Below, piece by piece: positions 39,009 through 52,091 of a stretch of DNA of 64,000 bases (positions within the stretch are counted from its first letter, which is position 1; the number at the start of each line of letters is the position of its first letter). The notes under the pieces were generated by a model. The model was not told the DNA's origin, did not search any database, and saw nothing but the letters and a program-made list of their open reading frames with translations. The stretch covers positions 62,001-126,000 of the forward strand of contig JAKSXM010000044.1 in assembly GCA_022575985.1 (NCBI GenBank), given 5' to 3'. Both the position numbers and the translations under genes were made by a program. This DNA comes from Anagrus nilaparvatae (Eukaryota; Arthropoda; Insecta; Hymenoptera; Mymaridae).

Positions 39009-39043
39009 AATGATAGTTGTACAATTTTAGTCTCAATATTTAT
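39009..39043 (-). promoter_or_regulatory. TATA box and initiator of the second Osiris gene
   Basis: On the minus strand TATAAATA (39043-39036) is followed by TCATT (39013-39009), with the initiator A about 33 bp from the start of the TATA box. This predicts a 5' UTR of about 97 nt without an intron. Confidence 0.65.
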
Positions 39044-39049
39044 AGGCCC

Positions 39050-41031
39050 AGAATCTCGTGCTCCTCCTGTAAAAAAAAATTTTATTTTATTTTTTAAATG
39101 TATGAGTTAGCCCATCCCCACTTATTTTCGGGTTGATTCTTCTTCTTTTTAAAGACGAGCACGCATGTTCATATACGCATGTATAAACACACACATGTTG
39201 TTATATGACTTTCTTTTGGTAATTTTTAAAACAAACGAAGAAGAAAAATATATAAGAAAGAGAGAGTGAGGTAATGTAATAAGGAAGTCTGAGGGCCAAT
39301 GAACGATGATCACCAAAATTGAAGGAACCAATAAAGGATTAGTTATCTTAAAATATTTAGGTCATTAGGGGAAGTTAATAAGTGAAAATTTTAAGGGAGT
39401 ATTATGGAATGTCGAAATTCTCTTTTTATAAAAAAAATTATGTAAAAAATTTAAAAATTTTTAAATTAAATTCTTTTTAAACAATTTTTTGATCAATTAT
39501 TTTTTTTGCATGCTTTGGCATTTATGTGCAAAATAAAACAATGTTTATAATTTATGAAAAATAATAAAATTACGTAATTTCATTTGGTTACTTATAAATT
39601 TTAGCAAACAAAAAATTATCAATTTTGGTCCAGTTTCCTTAATATAATAATTTTAGACAATTGAAAAAATTTTTTATAAAAAAACAAGTAAAAATCATTT
39701 TTTGAGTCTTAAAAATTTCTAGTAATTAAAAGATTTCGTTATTTTCTATTTCCTTCTTAATAAGATCAAAACCAAGATAAAAAGATCGATAATACCAGTT
39801 GCATTATAAATTAAAATATTTTTTTTTCTTCAAAAAATCTAAAAAATCATTGATGAAATTTTAGAAAGTTTTTTTTTTAAATCTAGTCACATTCTTTAAA
39901 AAAAAAAGACCAGACTATTAAGATAAGAGATTTTTTTTATTTGAAAAGGAAACCTTTTTATTTAACTGACTTGTTAATTTTAGTTATTTAGGTTAATGAC
40001 ATTCTAACGATTTTTTTTGGTTGGTTTCCTAATATTAGATTTTTTTTTGAATATTTTAATTTACAGTTAATTTGATTTAATTTTTATTTTAAGTAAAATC
40101 TAACCTAAAAAATTATTTTAAATAAATGAAGAAATTTTTTTTAGGTGTTTATTAGCAAAATAATAAAATAAATCATTTGTTTTTCTTTGTTTGTTTAAAA
40201 AAAATTTCTCCAATATTTATAAATGAAGGAACTTTTATGCTAAATAATATGTCAAAAGTATTTTTAAAATTTTTCACACGTTATTTTATGAATTGTGACA
40301 TTTGTAAAATATTTATGTGTTTTAGTTTTAACAAAAAACCACAGAAAGTTTTCTCTATTCTTGTGGTTTTAAAAAATAGACAAGTTTTTTTTTGCTTATG
40401 TTTTTATTTGTTTAATCAAATTTTTGTACCTAAAAAGATAAATCCATGTAATTGCTTAAAAGGATTAATTATTTAAATCAATTCATGATAAAATAATTTG
40501 AATTTTCCAATTTTTTTTTTCAAGACAATGTTAAAAAAAAAAACAAGCAAAATGACTAAGTGTCGAAATAATTTTTTTAAATTTCATAAGTCGTACCTAC
40601 GTCATTACACTCTTTATTTTCCCTTTTTTTTTTAAATTTAAATTTTAAAGAAGGTGAAAGTTATATTGTAGTTTAACAATATTACTTATATTACTTTGAT
40701 CAAAATTTTTAAAGACTTTTGCTTTTATTTTTTTTTAGCATTTACGTCATTTGAAAAATTAAAAGTTTTAAGTTAAGCAAGATGTTAATTCAACTGGTAT
40801 TGTCTAATTAATAGAAAAAAAATGTTTCATAAAAAATTTTTTTAAGATGAATAATAAAAATAGAGTTTTGTAAATTTCCTAGAAGAATTCAGGATTTTGA
40901 TTATTGATAATGGGTGCCATTTCATTCACGAAATTCAGAAAGAAGTGAAACCAAAATAATTTTGCATCAGATAAAATTTTTTAAAATTTTTTTAATTTAT
41001 TTTTCGGTATTGATAAGTGATTTGGAATAAT
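39050..41031. other. AT-rich spacer, no gene recognised
   Basis: It lies between the second Osiris promoter and the 3' end of the BTB gene. It is A/T-rich with poly-T runs. The 99-codon frame at 40177 (+) has no domain and no conserved splice context. Confidence 0.5.
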
Positions 41032-41109
41032 TTTATTTTTACCATTTTTTGTACATTATTTTTTGCATTTTAGATTTGTATGTAGAATGTTGTACAGAAA
41101 CAATAGATT

Positions 41110-42063
41110 CTAAAAATTTCCATTTGATCTCGCATTTGATACGTGGAACCGAACCGTATTTAACCGAAAATATTTATGATAATACTCATCATAAAATTTT
41201 TTACTCGATTCCACTATTTCTTCATAATTTGGTAAATTTTTAAATAACATTGAATTATCAATCGCAAATTTCACACATGCATCCATTAATTTTTTTGAAT
41301 TACAATTATCAGCAATTAAAATACACTTTTCAATATTAAAAATATTCATATTTTTACGAATTGTTTCTTCACAAAGACACTTTAGTTCTTGAATTCTATA
41401 TTTTTCTGCCACAAAAATTAAATCATCTGCTATTTTATTTAAATCTTCAACTTGATTGGTATAAATAAACCTTAACATTTCATTGATAATTTTGAATGAT
41501 GCATCCAGTATTCTAATTGATTTTTCTTTTCCTTTGTTAAATATTTCTAAAAATATTGGACTTGCTGATGCAAGAACACATTTGTGGGCTTCAATTTTTT
41601 CTCTACCTATTTCTATTATTATATCAAAAAATAATTTATCTTGATACAATTTTTGCCAAATTTCACTATTAGTTTGGTTTTTAATTTTTGTTAGATCCTC
41701 ATCTAAATTTGGAACTGGATCAATCGTATCAAATAATTTTAATTCTTTTGAAACTTTTTGCTTTTTGTAAACATCATTTAAATCTATCATACTTGAATTG
41801 GTGTAAGGTTTTTTGGCTGTTAAAAGTATTTTAGCATTAACTGTTTTGAAAATTTCCCATATTTTTATTATTATGATAATTTCACATATTTTTATTAATA
41901 TTGTATTTAATAAACTTCTAAACTGAAATAAAAAATTATTTTTTGTAAAATTATGCTTACGATTGGTTTTATTTGATTAATTTTTACTTACAGAACCAGG
42001 AAATTGTACTTCGAAACTGCAAAAAATAATAATGCAGAATAAGAAAATCAGTAGTAGATACAT
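41110..42063 (-). CDS. SPOP-like BTB/POZ protein with a hydrophobic leader exon
   Basis: I join exon 42063-41992 (24 codons, donor GTAAGT) to exon 41922-41110 (acceptor TTATTTCAG) in phase 0, giving 294 aa. Exon 1 reads MYLLLIFLFCIIIFCSFEV, which looks like a signal peptide or membrane anchor. A second hydrophobic patch follows at about 28-48. From about residue 115 comes a BTB domain very like SPOP/TDPOZ proteins (FDIIIEIGREKIEAHKCVLA, then EMLRFIYTNQVEDLNKIADD), followed by the 3-box/BACK-like helices to about 265. There is no MATH domain. BTB proteins of this type normally act in the cytosol or nucleus as Cul3 ubiquitin-ligase adaptors, so a secretory leader is unexpected. An alternative start at 41790 (MIDLNDVYKK) would give a leaderless 226-aa protein. 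A polyadenylation signal is at 41037-41032 (minus). The BTB call is secure; the leader is inferred from splice signals and phase. Confidence 0.85.
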
Positions 42064-42484
42064 ATTATTTGAGATATTGGATTATTTAATTAAATAAAAT
42101 GAAAATAATTTTTAATAAATTCACACAATTATTTTTTTTTTATGTTTAATTAATAAAACGAGAAGAAGAAAGTATTGATAAGAATGAATACACCGTTTAA
42201 TCGCACAAACTATAACAACATGAAATAAAATAAACAAAACAAATTTTTATTTTATCATAAATATTATATCTTTTATCTTTTTCTAAAACTTTAACAATCT
42301 TCGATATATACGCCGTTCTTCGATCGACGGGCTCAATTGTAAAATAATTAATATAATAGACAACACACTATATGGGTTAAAATTTGTGAAATGTGCATAT
42401 ACATTGCGTGGATGAGGTAGATTCTGTTGAATATAAATAGTTTTTTCAAAATTTTGTAAAAATATATTAATCTTTTTGGGCTGC
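42064..42484. other. Upstream region of the BTB gene
   Basis: A/T-rich sequence that should hold the promoter. I see no clear TATA and initiator pair at the usual spacing. Confidence 0.4.
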
Positions 42485-43246
42485 ATTCCAGTCAAATCGA
42501 GGTTTAGAATGTTTAGTTACTGGTCTTCTAGATTTTGTCTACTATAGGTTTTTTGGGTCGCTGATAATGAATTTCGGGGTGTTTTCCGGGAGAAATTATC
42601 GGAACACTCTTAAATTTGCAAAAACTACCCCTAAAAAGGGATATTTTTTATGTATTCGAACATTAAGTTTTCAGATTTGGTATATAAGGATTTTTTGGGT
42701 CGCTGATCACGAATTTCAGGATCTTGCTTACTAAAATTGGCGTTTCACTCTTAAATTAGCAAAAACTACCTCTAAAAAGGTTATTTTTTGTGTATTTCGC
42801 GTTTTTGCAAATTTAAGGGTGAAGTGCCAATTTTTAGTAGACGGACTCCTAAATGATCATCTCGTGATCGGCGACCCGAAAAACCCACGTGGACCAAATC
42901 TGGACCTTGAGAGCGCGAAAATAGCAAAAATACCTTTGTCAAGGGTAGTTTTTTCTAACTGAATTTTGCTAACTGAAGGGTGAAATATTAATTTTTCAAA
43001 AAGAGATCCCCGAAATTCTTGATCACCACCAAAGGAACCCACATGGACCAAATCTAGATAATCATAGTGCGAATACATAAAAATACCGCTTTTTATAAAG
43101 GTAGTTTTTGCAAATTTAAGGGTTTTCCGCCAATTAATCCCAGAAAGGGCCCCAAAATTCGTGATCAACGACTCAAAAAATCTATAATAGACCAAAGTTC
43201 ATGACGGCCAGTAACTAAACACCCCTTGTCCCTGATTTGACTAGAT
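42485..43246. mobile_element. Foldback element with internal repeated motif
   Basis: The left end (CCAGTCAAATCGAGGTTTAG, then TTTAGTTACTGG) matches the inverted right end (CCAGTAACTAAACACC, then CTGATTTGACTAGATT). Inside, a block of about 110-140 bp (TTTTTTGGGTCGCTGATMACGAATTTC, then CTCTTAAATTTGCAAAAACTACC) occurs several times in both orientations. Related fragments lie at 22.66, 23.1, 48.3-48.47 and 49.53 kb. There is no coding capacity, and the frame at 42857 (-) is part of it. Confidence 0.8.
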
Positions 43247-44770
43247 TACTGTTTGAAACAAAATTAATCTTTTATTTTATTTAATCACAATGTTTCATTG
43301 GTATACCACCAACCTCTTCAGGCTAAAAGTTTTTATTAAAAAAACATAAACAAAAATTTCTTATATTTCAATTTTACTTAAAATTTGGAGGATTTTCATA
43401 GCCCTTCCCAGAAAGAAATTCCCAGACTTGGAAATGCTGTGGATTATCAAAAACTATTAAAAAGTAGTGAAAAAGCATATGCAAGGGACAGATCAAAAAC
43501 CCTCAAAAGTTTTTCCTCGAGGATAAGATTAGACTCTAGAGGTATTAAATGGATCTCGTATGAAAAATTCAGTCCCACCTGGTACAATCTGCCTGTTAAG
43601 GGCAAAATAGGCCCCTTTGAGGTGGCACTGATATCAGAATGTAAAAATTTTCTTCGGGAATAAAAATGGATCCTGTGGTTACAAAGTGGATCCTATACGA
43701 AAAATCCAATCTCACGTGGTTTAAACTGCCCCTTAAGGACATAATGAGCCCTTAGGGCTAAAATGAAATTTAAGTAAAATTTTTTCTTTAGGGGTGTAAA
43801 ATGAGCACCGTGTGATAAAAACATTATTAACAGGCAAGTAATTCCCTCTAAGCTATAGTTATATATGGCTGTTCTTTCTAAACCTTTTCTAGATAGATTT
43901 TGGCATTGGTGAGTTTTTTCGTCATGAAATTGAAAATTTTTTTCGCAATTTTTTGATTTTTTTAGTTTTCTAGGCTTTTAGGCTAAGCATTTCATTTTTT
44001 TTTTATTTTATGCCTTAAGTTTCTGGAGCTATTTTTAATAGGCAAATAAATAAATATATTGCTAAAAATTTGGTCTCGATAATTTTTAGTATTTCTTTAA
44101 AAGATCACTATTAATTAATAGATAACTATTATTAAAAGATCACTAATTAAGAATAATAATAAAATTATCATGACAATTTGCGTGCAATTAACCAAATCCA
44201 ATTAATTACATTAATTGCATAGAAATTAATTTACAAAAAAATGCATAAATATAAAAAAAAATTTAATATACAATAAGAATTCAAAAAATTTTCATCCAGA
44301 GAGAAATTAAAATCTATAAAAGAAAGATTAATTTTTAAATCAATAACGCATTGCATTCATTGAATATTTAGTTGTTAGCCTTGACCTATACTTCCAATCG
44401 TATAACAGGTATAGTATACGTTTATAAGTTTTATGTGAGACTTGTTTTCTATTAATTAATTATACTATAATATGAATAAAAAAAATTTTAATTTATTACT
44501 TTCTTAATAGAATATTGAATTTTAAAGAATTATAATAATAATGAAAATTGGGTAATTTTTAAAAAAAATTTTAGAATATTTTAATGTGTTGAGAAAGAAA
44601 GTATTAAAGTTTTTTATAAAAATTAAGCTATTAAGTCCAGACGATTATATTAGTAATTAGTAACTTAATAATTTTATAAAATTTATTCCAAGTCTAGTTA
44701 TGAAAATCCTGATATTGCTATTTATTTAGGTATAAAAATAAAAAATAAATTCGTTCTGTTTAATAGTATA
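43247..44770. other. Spacer with a degenerate direct duplication
   Basis: At 43550-43640 and again at 43675-43770 similar blocks occur (GGATCTCGTATGAAAAATTCAGTCCCAC and GGATCCTATACGAAAAATCCAATCTCAC in parts, each followed by a CCTTAAGGR-like stretch). The sequence here is richer in G and C than the flanks, which suggests an old repeat. A 92-codon frame (43385) runs over the first copy without a known domain. The rest is A/T-rich. Confidence 0.45.
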
Positions 44771-44772
44771 TT

Positions 44773-47700
44773 ATGCATCAAGGGCATAAAATTTTAGCAA
44801 TAACGAGACCATGAGTTTGTAGGCCCGGGTTTACCTTGGGTATTTTTTTTGCTCTCCTAAACGTACAATGAGACCTGAAATTTAAAAAACAAACTTTATG
44901 CTTGGATTTTAAGCTTGATGGACAAAAAAAACTTATGGTTCCTGAAAAAGATTTTGTTGGGAAATTTTATGTATTCTTTGAAAATTTAAGAATTTTCCGA
45001 AATCCGACATTACAACCCTTTTTTAAAACCTTCAATGATCTGGTAAAGTAAATTTAAAATTTTTTTAAAGAAGACCATGTTTTACCCTTATGAAAATTTT
45101 GGCTATTTTAGATTTGGTGAGAAAACTATATCGTACAGCAAGTTCATGGAGTATTATATTGTGCTACTTTATTATACATATTTTTTATTATTTAGGGAAA
45201 TTTGTGCTGAAAAAACACTAACGTTATAATTGAATAATAATACCTTTTATCAAATTTTGGTTTACTTAATATTAAATATTTATCAATAACTATTCGCATA
45301 TTCAATTTTCTTACGATAATAAATGAGTCATACGGTCACCAGAACTAATACTTCAATTTGGCCCATTTCGAGCACAGTTTTTTTTTGTAAATGAAGAATG
45401 AAATCTCTCAATTTTTTAGCACTTTAGTTGCTAAGTCTGTCTAAATTAGACTCAATTTACGCTTTTCAGCCATTCTTCAGTTTTTATATTAGCAAAACCA
45501 GGAAGAAGAGTATTGAAAACAGTTTCGGGGCATAGACATTAGTAAATTTTTTCTACTATATTCAAATTTAAAATTATTTTTTCATAATTTGGTCCCTGGA
45601 AAGCTGAATTCCATATTTTTGGCCCAAATCGTGCATATCTAAATATCTCCAATTCCACACCTCTAAGAACTCACAAACTTGATTAATAGGCTCATCTTTC
45701 GTTTTTTTCCCTGTTGCAACTCTCATGGATAAGAAAGTTATGCGTATTTCAGTGACTCCAAAAAAAATTATTTTCATAAACTTTCAATCTCTCTCTAACT
45801 CAAGAGCACGAATGAAAATTTGAGAAAAAATTCAGATTCTGTGAGGGAAATTTTACAGGAATCAAGCTTCTTAAAAAACATCAAATTCGAATTCAGCTAG
45901 AAATTTTACTACTTTATATTTTTCTTATAAGGAGATAATTGTGAAATTTCGGTCATTCTTTAATTTTCTTAATGTGGATTAAAATTTTTAAGTTACTATA
46001 AATTAAGTATCTAAAGTAGCTAATTTTTTTTTTCTAAATAAATTTTAAAATTCCAATAATCTTCCCACGCTGGACTCAATACGTTTCCAATAAAACTCAT
46101 AAATAAAAATTCATTACATTTATTTATAATAATTTAAAAACATTCTTAAAAAAAAAAAAAAATAAAGCAATAAAAAAATTTTTTAATTAACAACCAAATT
46201 ATAAAAATTCATCATAATTAAAAAATTTTATATGGGTGTAATATTCTTTTTTGAGGTCAATATATTATTATGAATTAAGAAGAAAGTGAGTTTTGCACGT
46301 GCCTTTAAAAAAAGTAAACGATAATTTAAATTATTTATTACACAGTTTAAAAGAAGACCGATACGAATTTTTTTCTTTTTTAATATCATGTTATCTTAAA
46401 TATTTATTTAATAACACTTTTAAAAAAAAATATTTATAAATAGATTTATCATCTTTTTTTACTAAATTAACGGTTCGTCTACCCATCAGGATTGTAAATT
46501 GAATGTACGATCTAAAAATAAATTTATAATCTCCTTTTTTTTGTGAATGATGATTTGTTACAAAAAAAATATTCTATTTAATTAATTTTTTTTTCTCAAC
46601 TTTATAAATATTTAAAATTGAAAATGGAAAGTTTAAGAGATGTTCGAACATATAAGTGAAAGTTTTTTTTTTTTGTTTTTTTGATGACGTCTTTTCGGTT
46701 ACATGTTTTAAATTTTTGTGTGGTATAATATTTGAAAAATTATTTAATTTAACCAATTTTATAATATTAAGTGATTATTAAAAAATATTGTGACGTCTTT
46801 AGATTAAAGAAAACAAATTTTAAGGTGTTTCGTAAGAAGTAATGATTTAAGTCAAAAATTTTTTTTTTCAGGGCATTATTAATAATTAGTAAGAACTTTC
46901 ATTTAATTAGCATTTCCTTATTTTATTTTTTTATATTTCATCATCTTTATTTTACGTTGCTAGATTTTTTTTGTTTTCCATATTTATAAATTTTTGGATG
47001 TAAGGACCGAGGAGAGGGTTTATAAATCTACAGGAAAAACCTATAGAAAATTTAAGCCTATATAATTTTGTTGATATAAAAGTTCCTAAAGATTGCCTTG
47101 TCTACAGACAAGGTACGATTGGTTCATTTTGCAATTTCAAGCAACCTTCAAGCGGAGCAACCTGACAAAGCAACTTAGATTAATATGCAAGTTGTGATAT
47201 CTATAAAATAAACTGACTTCTACCTATATGGTATCAGCAACGCATTTTTCTAATCAATAATATAATTTTCCAAGTTTAGTAAATTTCACTTTTTAATTTT
47301 ATTTCATAAAACAGCGGTATCATTTCTTTTCAGTAACAGGCTCATTTGAATATTTTTTTTGCTTGATTAAATTACAAATTTATGAATTTTTTTACTATGT
47401 TTTTAGTGTCGAATTGGATACTGCTGTTCATCTGCCAATTAAGAAATTAAAATCGTTTGTAAAAGAAGATACTTTGGTGCTGGATGTAGTATAACTGAAG
47501 GCAATTATGTAAATTAGTTTGAAACCAGATCCAGCTATCGGGTTTCTAATCTGAAGTCATTTCGTTCAGTTCTTGCAGACAAATGTTTAAAAAACTGATT
47601 TTAGATATTAATAAGATATTCATTTTAACATAAAAATGGTAAAATATCAGAAACAAATATATTAAACAAAAAAAATTCGGTACAAAAATTTTCAAATTGA

Positions 47701-49024
47701 ATTTAGTTGTGCTTCCACTATTTTGGCTAAATTTCATTCATTTGTTGGGAAAAAAGTGATTTCTGATTAACTAAAAAATACAACTAACTTTTAAACAACT
47801 CGATAAAAAAAAAAATTTTTCTACAAAATTTTTTAAATTGTGTCTACTTGTCCCTCCTTCAGTTTGACTAAATTTCATGCAGTTATTTTCGAATAATCAC
47901 AAATACACTGGTTTTAGATATCCAACAATTAAGAAAAAGATGCTAAAAGTTGAACTTTATTTTTAATTTTAAGTGATCTGAAGGATTTCTAATGACCTTT
48001 TCTCAAAAAATGTTGATTTGCAGATAACAATTTTTTTTTTTATATTTAAATATTTTTATGAAGCCCAGACAAAAGAAAATTTTTTCCCAGTTCTTATTTT
48101 TTCTTGTAAATACATTATAAATAATAATTTTCAATTTCTGAGGGTATTGGTTCCAGCAAAGTTTTGTAAAGAGAAAATAGTCAATAAATATGTGATCGTG
48201 CCTGAAATAAAAAAGTTTCAGATTTTGGCCACAATTTTTTGCGATTTTTTTATTAATAAATTTCAAGATTTAAACTGGACACTTAAATATCAAAAACGTA
48301 AAAAAATAATCCTTTTTGGAGGTAGTTTTTGCAAATTCAAGGGTGTAGCTCCGATTTCTCATAGAAAATACCCCGAAATTCGTGATCAGCGGCCCAAAAA
48401 ACCTATAGAGACCAAATCTAGTGAAGGCCAGTAACTAAACACCCTCTTCGGTGATTTGACTGGATTATAGTAATTTTGTTGAAAATTATTTTTTAAAATC
48501 GTTTTGATCAAAATTACTAAGTGCCCTTGGTGATTTTATAAAATTACTATACTTTCGATTAGTTGTTTTGTTGAATATTATTTTTAAAATCGTTTTCTAC
48601 AAAATCAAAAAATTTTATAAATTCACTAGTAATTTTATGAAGTCACTAATTTAGGTAAAGTGACTGCGACATATTTATGCAATAATCAAAATTAATTAAT
48701 AATACATATTTTAATTGACTTTAAATTTCTTTTGATTAAATTCAAATTTAAATCAGGATTTATTTTTGTAATTTTAATAACTTACCTTTATGTAACAATT
48801 TATAAAAATTTTGAATAATTTATTAATAGGCTCATGGGTTTTTATTGATTTTGATTTCAAGAATTCCTTTAGTTACTGTTAGCAGCCATTATTTTTACTT
48901 ATTGAAAAAAATAGTTTTTGGGGGGAATAATTCTGTAAGCAAAATACTCTGAGCTGCAGGAAAAGTCAAATATTGTTAAATTTTTAATCAAGATCACAGC
49001 TATCATTTTAAAGTAAAAAAATAT
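44773..49024. other. Repeat fragments and AT-rich spacer
   Basis: 44776-44880 is a diverged copy of the repeat at 17.0 kb (GCATCAAGGGCATAAAATTTTAGC). 48300-48470 is the right end of the 42.5-kb foldback family (GCCAGTAACTAAACACC, then GATTTGACTGGATTATAG). 48470-48650 holds two related copies of a TTTTTAAAATCGTTTT block. No gene was recognised; the frames at 45574 (-) and 48018 (+) lack domains and the latter ends inside the repeat. Confidence 0.5.
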
Positions 49025-49056
49025 TTTATTACAAAATAATATACAATTTTTAATAA

Positions 49057-51883
49057 CTATTTACTCCTCCAATATCTACGATCATTATAATATCCATAAG
49101 GTTCTTCTTCATCAATTAAATTTGCATGATCTGACAAATCTTTTCTTCTGTATTTAGTCAAAAAACTTAAATGATCAACTTTATTTTGAGCATTTCCACC
49201 CATTCCTCCTCCAGCAAGACTTCTGAGTCCCATAATTGCAGCTAAAATTAAACTCAATAAGCTCAAAACTATTGCTTTACCACTTAAAATTGCTAATGCT
49301 TTCAATGCAAGTGGTAGTAGTATCGATTTTATGAGTAAAAATCCAACAATCAATGGAAGCACGTACTTGTTTATTTTCTTTTTTTTCTTTCTTCCTGAAA
49401 TAAAATATACAAATACTTAGTTCTAGAATTAATAATTAATCACTGATTTTTTATTTTGTGATAGAAATTCTAATTAATTAAAATTTATATGATCGTTTTC
49501 ACTAATTTACTGCTGAAGCCTCAATTTCTGAAATAAAAGACACCGAAATTCGTAATCAGTGACTCAAAAAACCTATATTAGACCTAATTTCGTGAGTGTC
49601 AGTAACTATAGAATTAAAACGACGACTGTCGCCTTGCAAGTAAATTAAAACACTTCTGGCTAATCTTATAATTAGAGTTTCAAAACCATTGATCAATAGG
49701 GCTAAAAATAAAACAAGTGTTTTAGTATTTGAAAATCTTGTAATATTTTGGACCAAGACCTGGGTCCCCCTCAGATAAAACTAAAAGTAATAAACTTTAT
49801 TAAATCGTTTGAACAATAAGTTTACTTTGATGTGATTGATAAAATTAAAAGAGATTTTTGGGTTGGTATTTGATCCGCAACTGATCCTTGGTCAAAAATA
49901 TTACAAGATTTTCAAATACTAAAACACTGGTTTTATTTTTAGCCCTATTGATCAGTATAGTTTTAATACTCTAATTATAATTCTCTTAAATTATGGACAA
50001 TCAAGTCAATATAATTAATTTTTTTTCTAAATAATCTCCTTTTAACACGGAACATGTTTAAAGGGAGAGGGTACTTCAGAACTTGAAAATTAAGGGGTTG
50101 GGGTCAAATTTGTCCTATTTAAGGGGGGAGGTTCAAATTTGTCCGGTTTAAGGGGGGGGGGTCAAATGAGACTTAGAATAATTTAAATTTAGGGAATTTG
50201 AAAAATCTGGTCTTAGGGACTTATTAGAATAATACAGGTTTATTAATACGAATCAGAATAGTTTAGATTTAGAATCTTAACATCTAGTAAGGTGATAATT
50301 AAATTAGAAAATTAGAAAATTGTATTGTAATGTTGAGTAACATTTGCATTATACCTAGCCCTCAGCTGAAAGTAAACATGTTCCATGCATTTAGGTTGTG
50401 TTTACACAAATCGGTTATAAGTTTTATTATGCAATTATCTATTTTTAAATGCCAAAAACTATTTTTTTATCACTAATTCTCTCACTGCGTTATGCAATAC
50501 CAAATGACCATTTTTGGCCCAAATTGGTACGTGGTTAATCAGTCACGTATCCAGAAAAATTTTTCGGGAGGGCCGAAAAATTTCGGAGGGGGCCAGAACG
50601 TAATAATATTAAAATTGGTGGTTTAAATTTCTTAAATATCAATCAAAATTTAATTGCTTCTTATTTTAAATTGTTTATAAGTAAAATAATTATTATTCAA
50701 AAATTAAATAATTTTGAAATTAAGGTAAAAAATGTTGCTAATTTAAAAAAAAATTTTTATTTGGGGGGGGGGGCATGGGTCCTTGGCCTCCCTCTGGAAA
50801 CTTACCTGAGTTTATTGAGTATTACGGAAAGGGTATTAATCCTAAAACAATTAAATTTACGGCATTAGAAACTAGATGCTTACACAAAAAGAATTAGATC
50901 AACCAGAAGTTTTTCATTAGCTTGCAAGGGACACCGTTACATTTAGAAAAATACCTAAAAATCCTATTTATTAATATTCAGACTTGCGGTTCTAGGCCCA
51001 GAAGACCTATGATATTGAACTACGTGAGTATTGGGAGTATTTTCAACATAAAAAAAACGCTGTGCCAAGTGAGGTCAAGATATAGCAAATCCAACTAGTA
51101 CATTTCCCTTGTTAGTGTTTGCAGAATTATTTTAAATTTATACTACTAATTTCAAAAATGAAGGTGATTATAAACTAACACAACACATAGCATAATATCA
51201 AACGTGTATTAAAAAAATCTAACAAGTCATTAACCCTAAGAAATTTAGCATTTATAAATAAATATGGTCTTGTGTAGAATTACAAAAATGATTCGAATAA
51301 ATAAAATAATCGTATTTAGGTACATAAATTGCCTTTCACAAAAAACTCTCATAAACTTAATAAAAAATTTTTTTGGTCACTTAACAATAAATTTATAAAA
51401 ATTAAGATCAAATAAAAAGAATATATTCGAAAGCTGTTTCTTCAAAACTTATTTATCTTTCTTTTATTAATTATCCGTTTTTATATGTCACTTAAATATT
51501 TTTCAACATGTCAATTAACAAATTATTTGTAACAAAAAATTAAACGTATATGCAACATTTGTCAAGATTAAATAATTTATTGACTATAATTAATTCAATA
51601 AATTGTCATTCAAGAAGAGCACGTTCACGAATTTCAGTTAATTTTTTATCACTGAATTTTTTAATTGATAAATACCTTCAACAGAATCTGATTTTCCTTC
51701 ACGTTCATCAGTAATCAAAGATTCAATAGTGCCTAAGATATTATCATTTATCCAATCTAATACACTGGTTAAATATTTTTCGTTCTTAGAAATATCACTT
51801 TTTACAGTTTCTGTTTTAATTTCATCTTTATTAGCGGAAATTGGCATAAGCAACGTTATACAAAAAAATAAAGTTAAAATCAT
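49057..51883 (-). CDS. Small Osiris-like protein lacking the two-Cys region, two exons
   Basis: The exons are 51883-51676 and 49394-49057 on the minus strand, with one phase-1 intron of 2.3 kb (donor GAAG|GTATTT, acceptor ATTTCAG), giving 181 aa. The signal peptide is residues 1-17 (ends PISA). A short acidic segment follows. The split glycine G70 opens the very basic GRKKKKINK linker typical of Osiris proteins, then a hydrophobic block of about 45 aa (LPLIVGFLLIKSILLPLALK, then AILSGKAIVLSLLSLILAAI) and a tyrosine-rich tail ending YNDRRYWRSK. There is no C-x-C pair and no AQxLAY, so it is a reduced member. An upstream in-frame ATG at 51916 would add 11 residues, but the chosen start gives the cleaner signal peptide. 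A polyadenylation signal is at 49030-49025. Confidence 0.85.
49395..51675. other. Intron of the Osiris-like gene, with repeat insertions
   Basis: 49500-49620 carries a fragment of the 42.5-kb foldback family (GAAATTCGTAATCAGTGACTC). 49680-49770 and 49880-49990 are inverted copies of one another (CTTGTAATATTTTGGACCAAG and CTTGGTCAAAAATATTACAAG cores), so about 49660-49990 is a foldback insertion. It is followed by the repeat copy at 50.04 kb. Confidence 0.6.
50036..50430 (+). repeat. ACATGGAACATGTT-family repeat, full-length short copy
   Basis: It starts TTAACACGGAACATGTTTA. It then carries poly-G tracts spaced about 30 bp apart, each preceding TCAAAT (50079-50166), GGGACTTAGAATAAT, and a CAGCTGA-type segment. 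It ends AACATGTTCCATGCATTTAGG followed by a TTGTGTTTACACAA hairpin and CGGTTATAAG. This copy best defines the ends of the family. It lacks a transposase, and its class is unknown. Confidence 0.7.
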
Positions 51884-52091
51884 TATTATTTCATTTAAGT
51901 AAATAAAATATTGCATAAATTTTATTTGTTATTGAAAAAAAAAGTACATAAAATTTAATATTTTGTACTTTCAACTATCCTAATAACACTTGACATTGTC
52001 ACAGCAAAAAGCTAGACAGTAATAAAACACAAAAAAATTATTTATGTAATCGACCAAAAATTCGAAACGAAACGAACAATATTTTAAAATG

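Noticed and set aside
40177..40476. 99-codon plus-strand frame with several cysteines
   Set aside because: No homology recognised, no signal for splicing or polyadenylation tied to it, and the composition is that of the spacer.
48018..48434. 138-codon frame on the plus strand
   Set aside because: It starts in low-complexity sequence and ends in the right end of a foldback repeat; no motif was seen.
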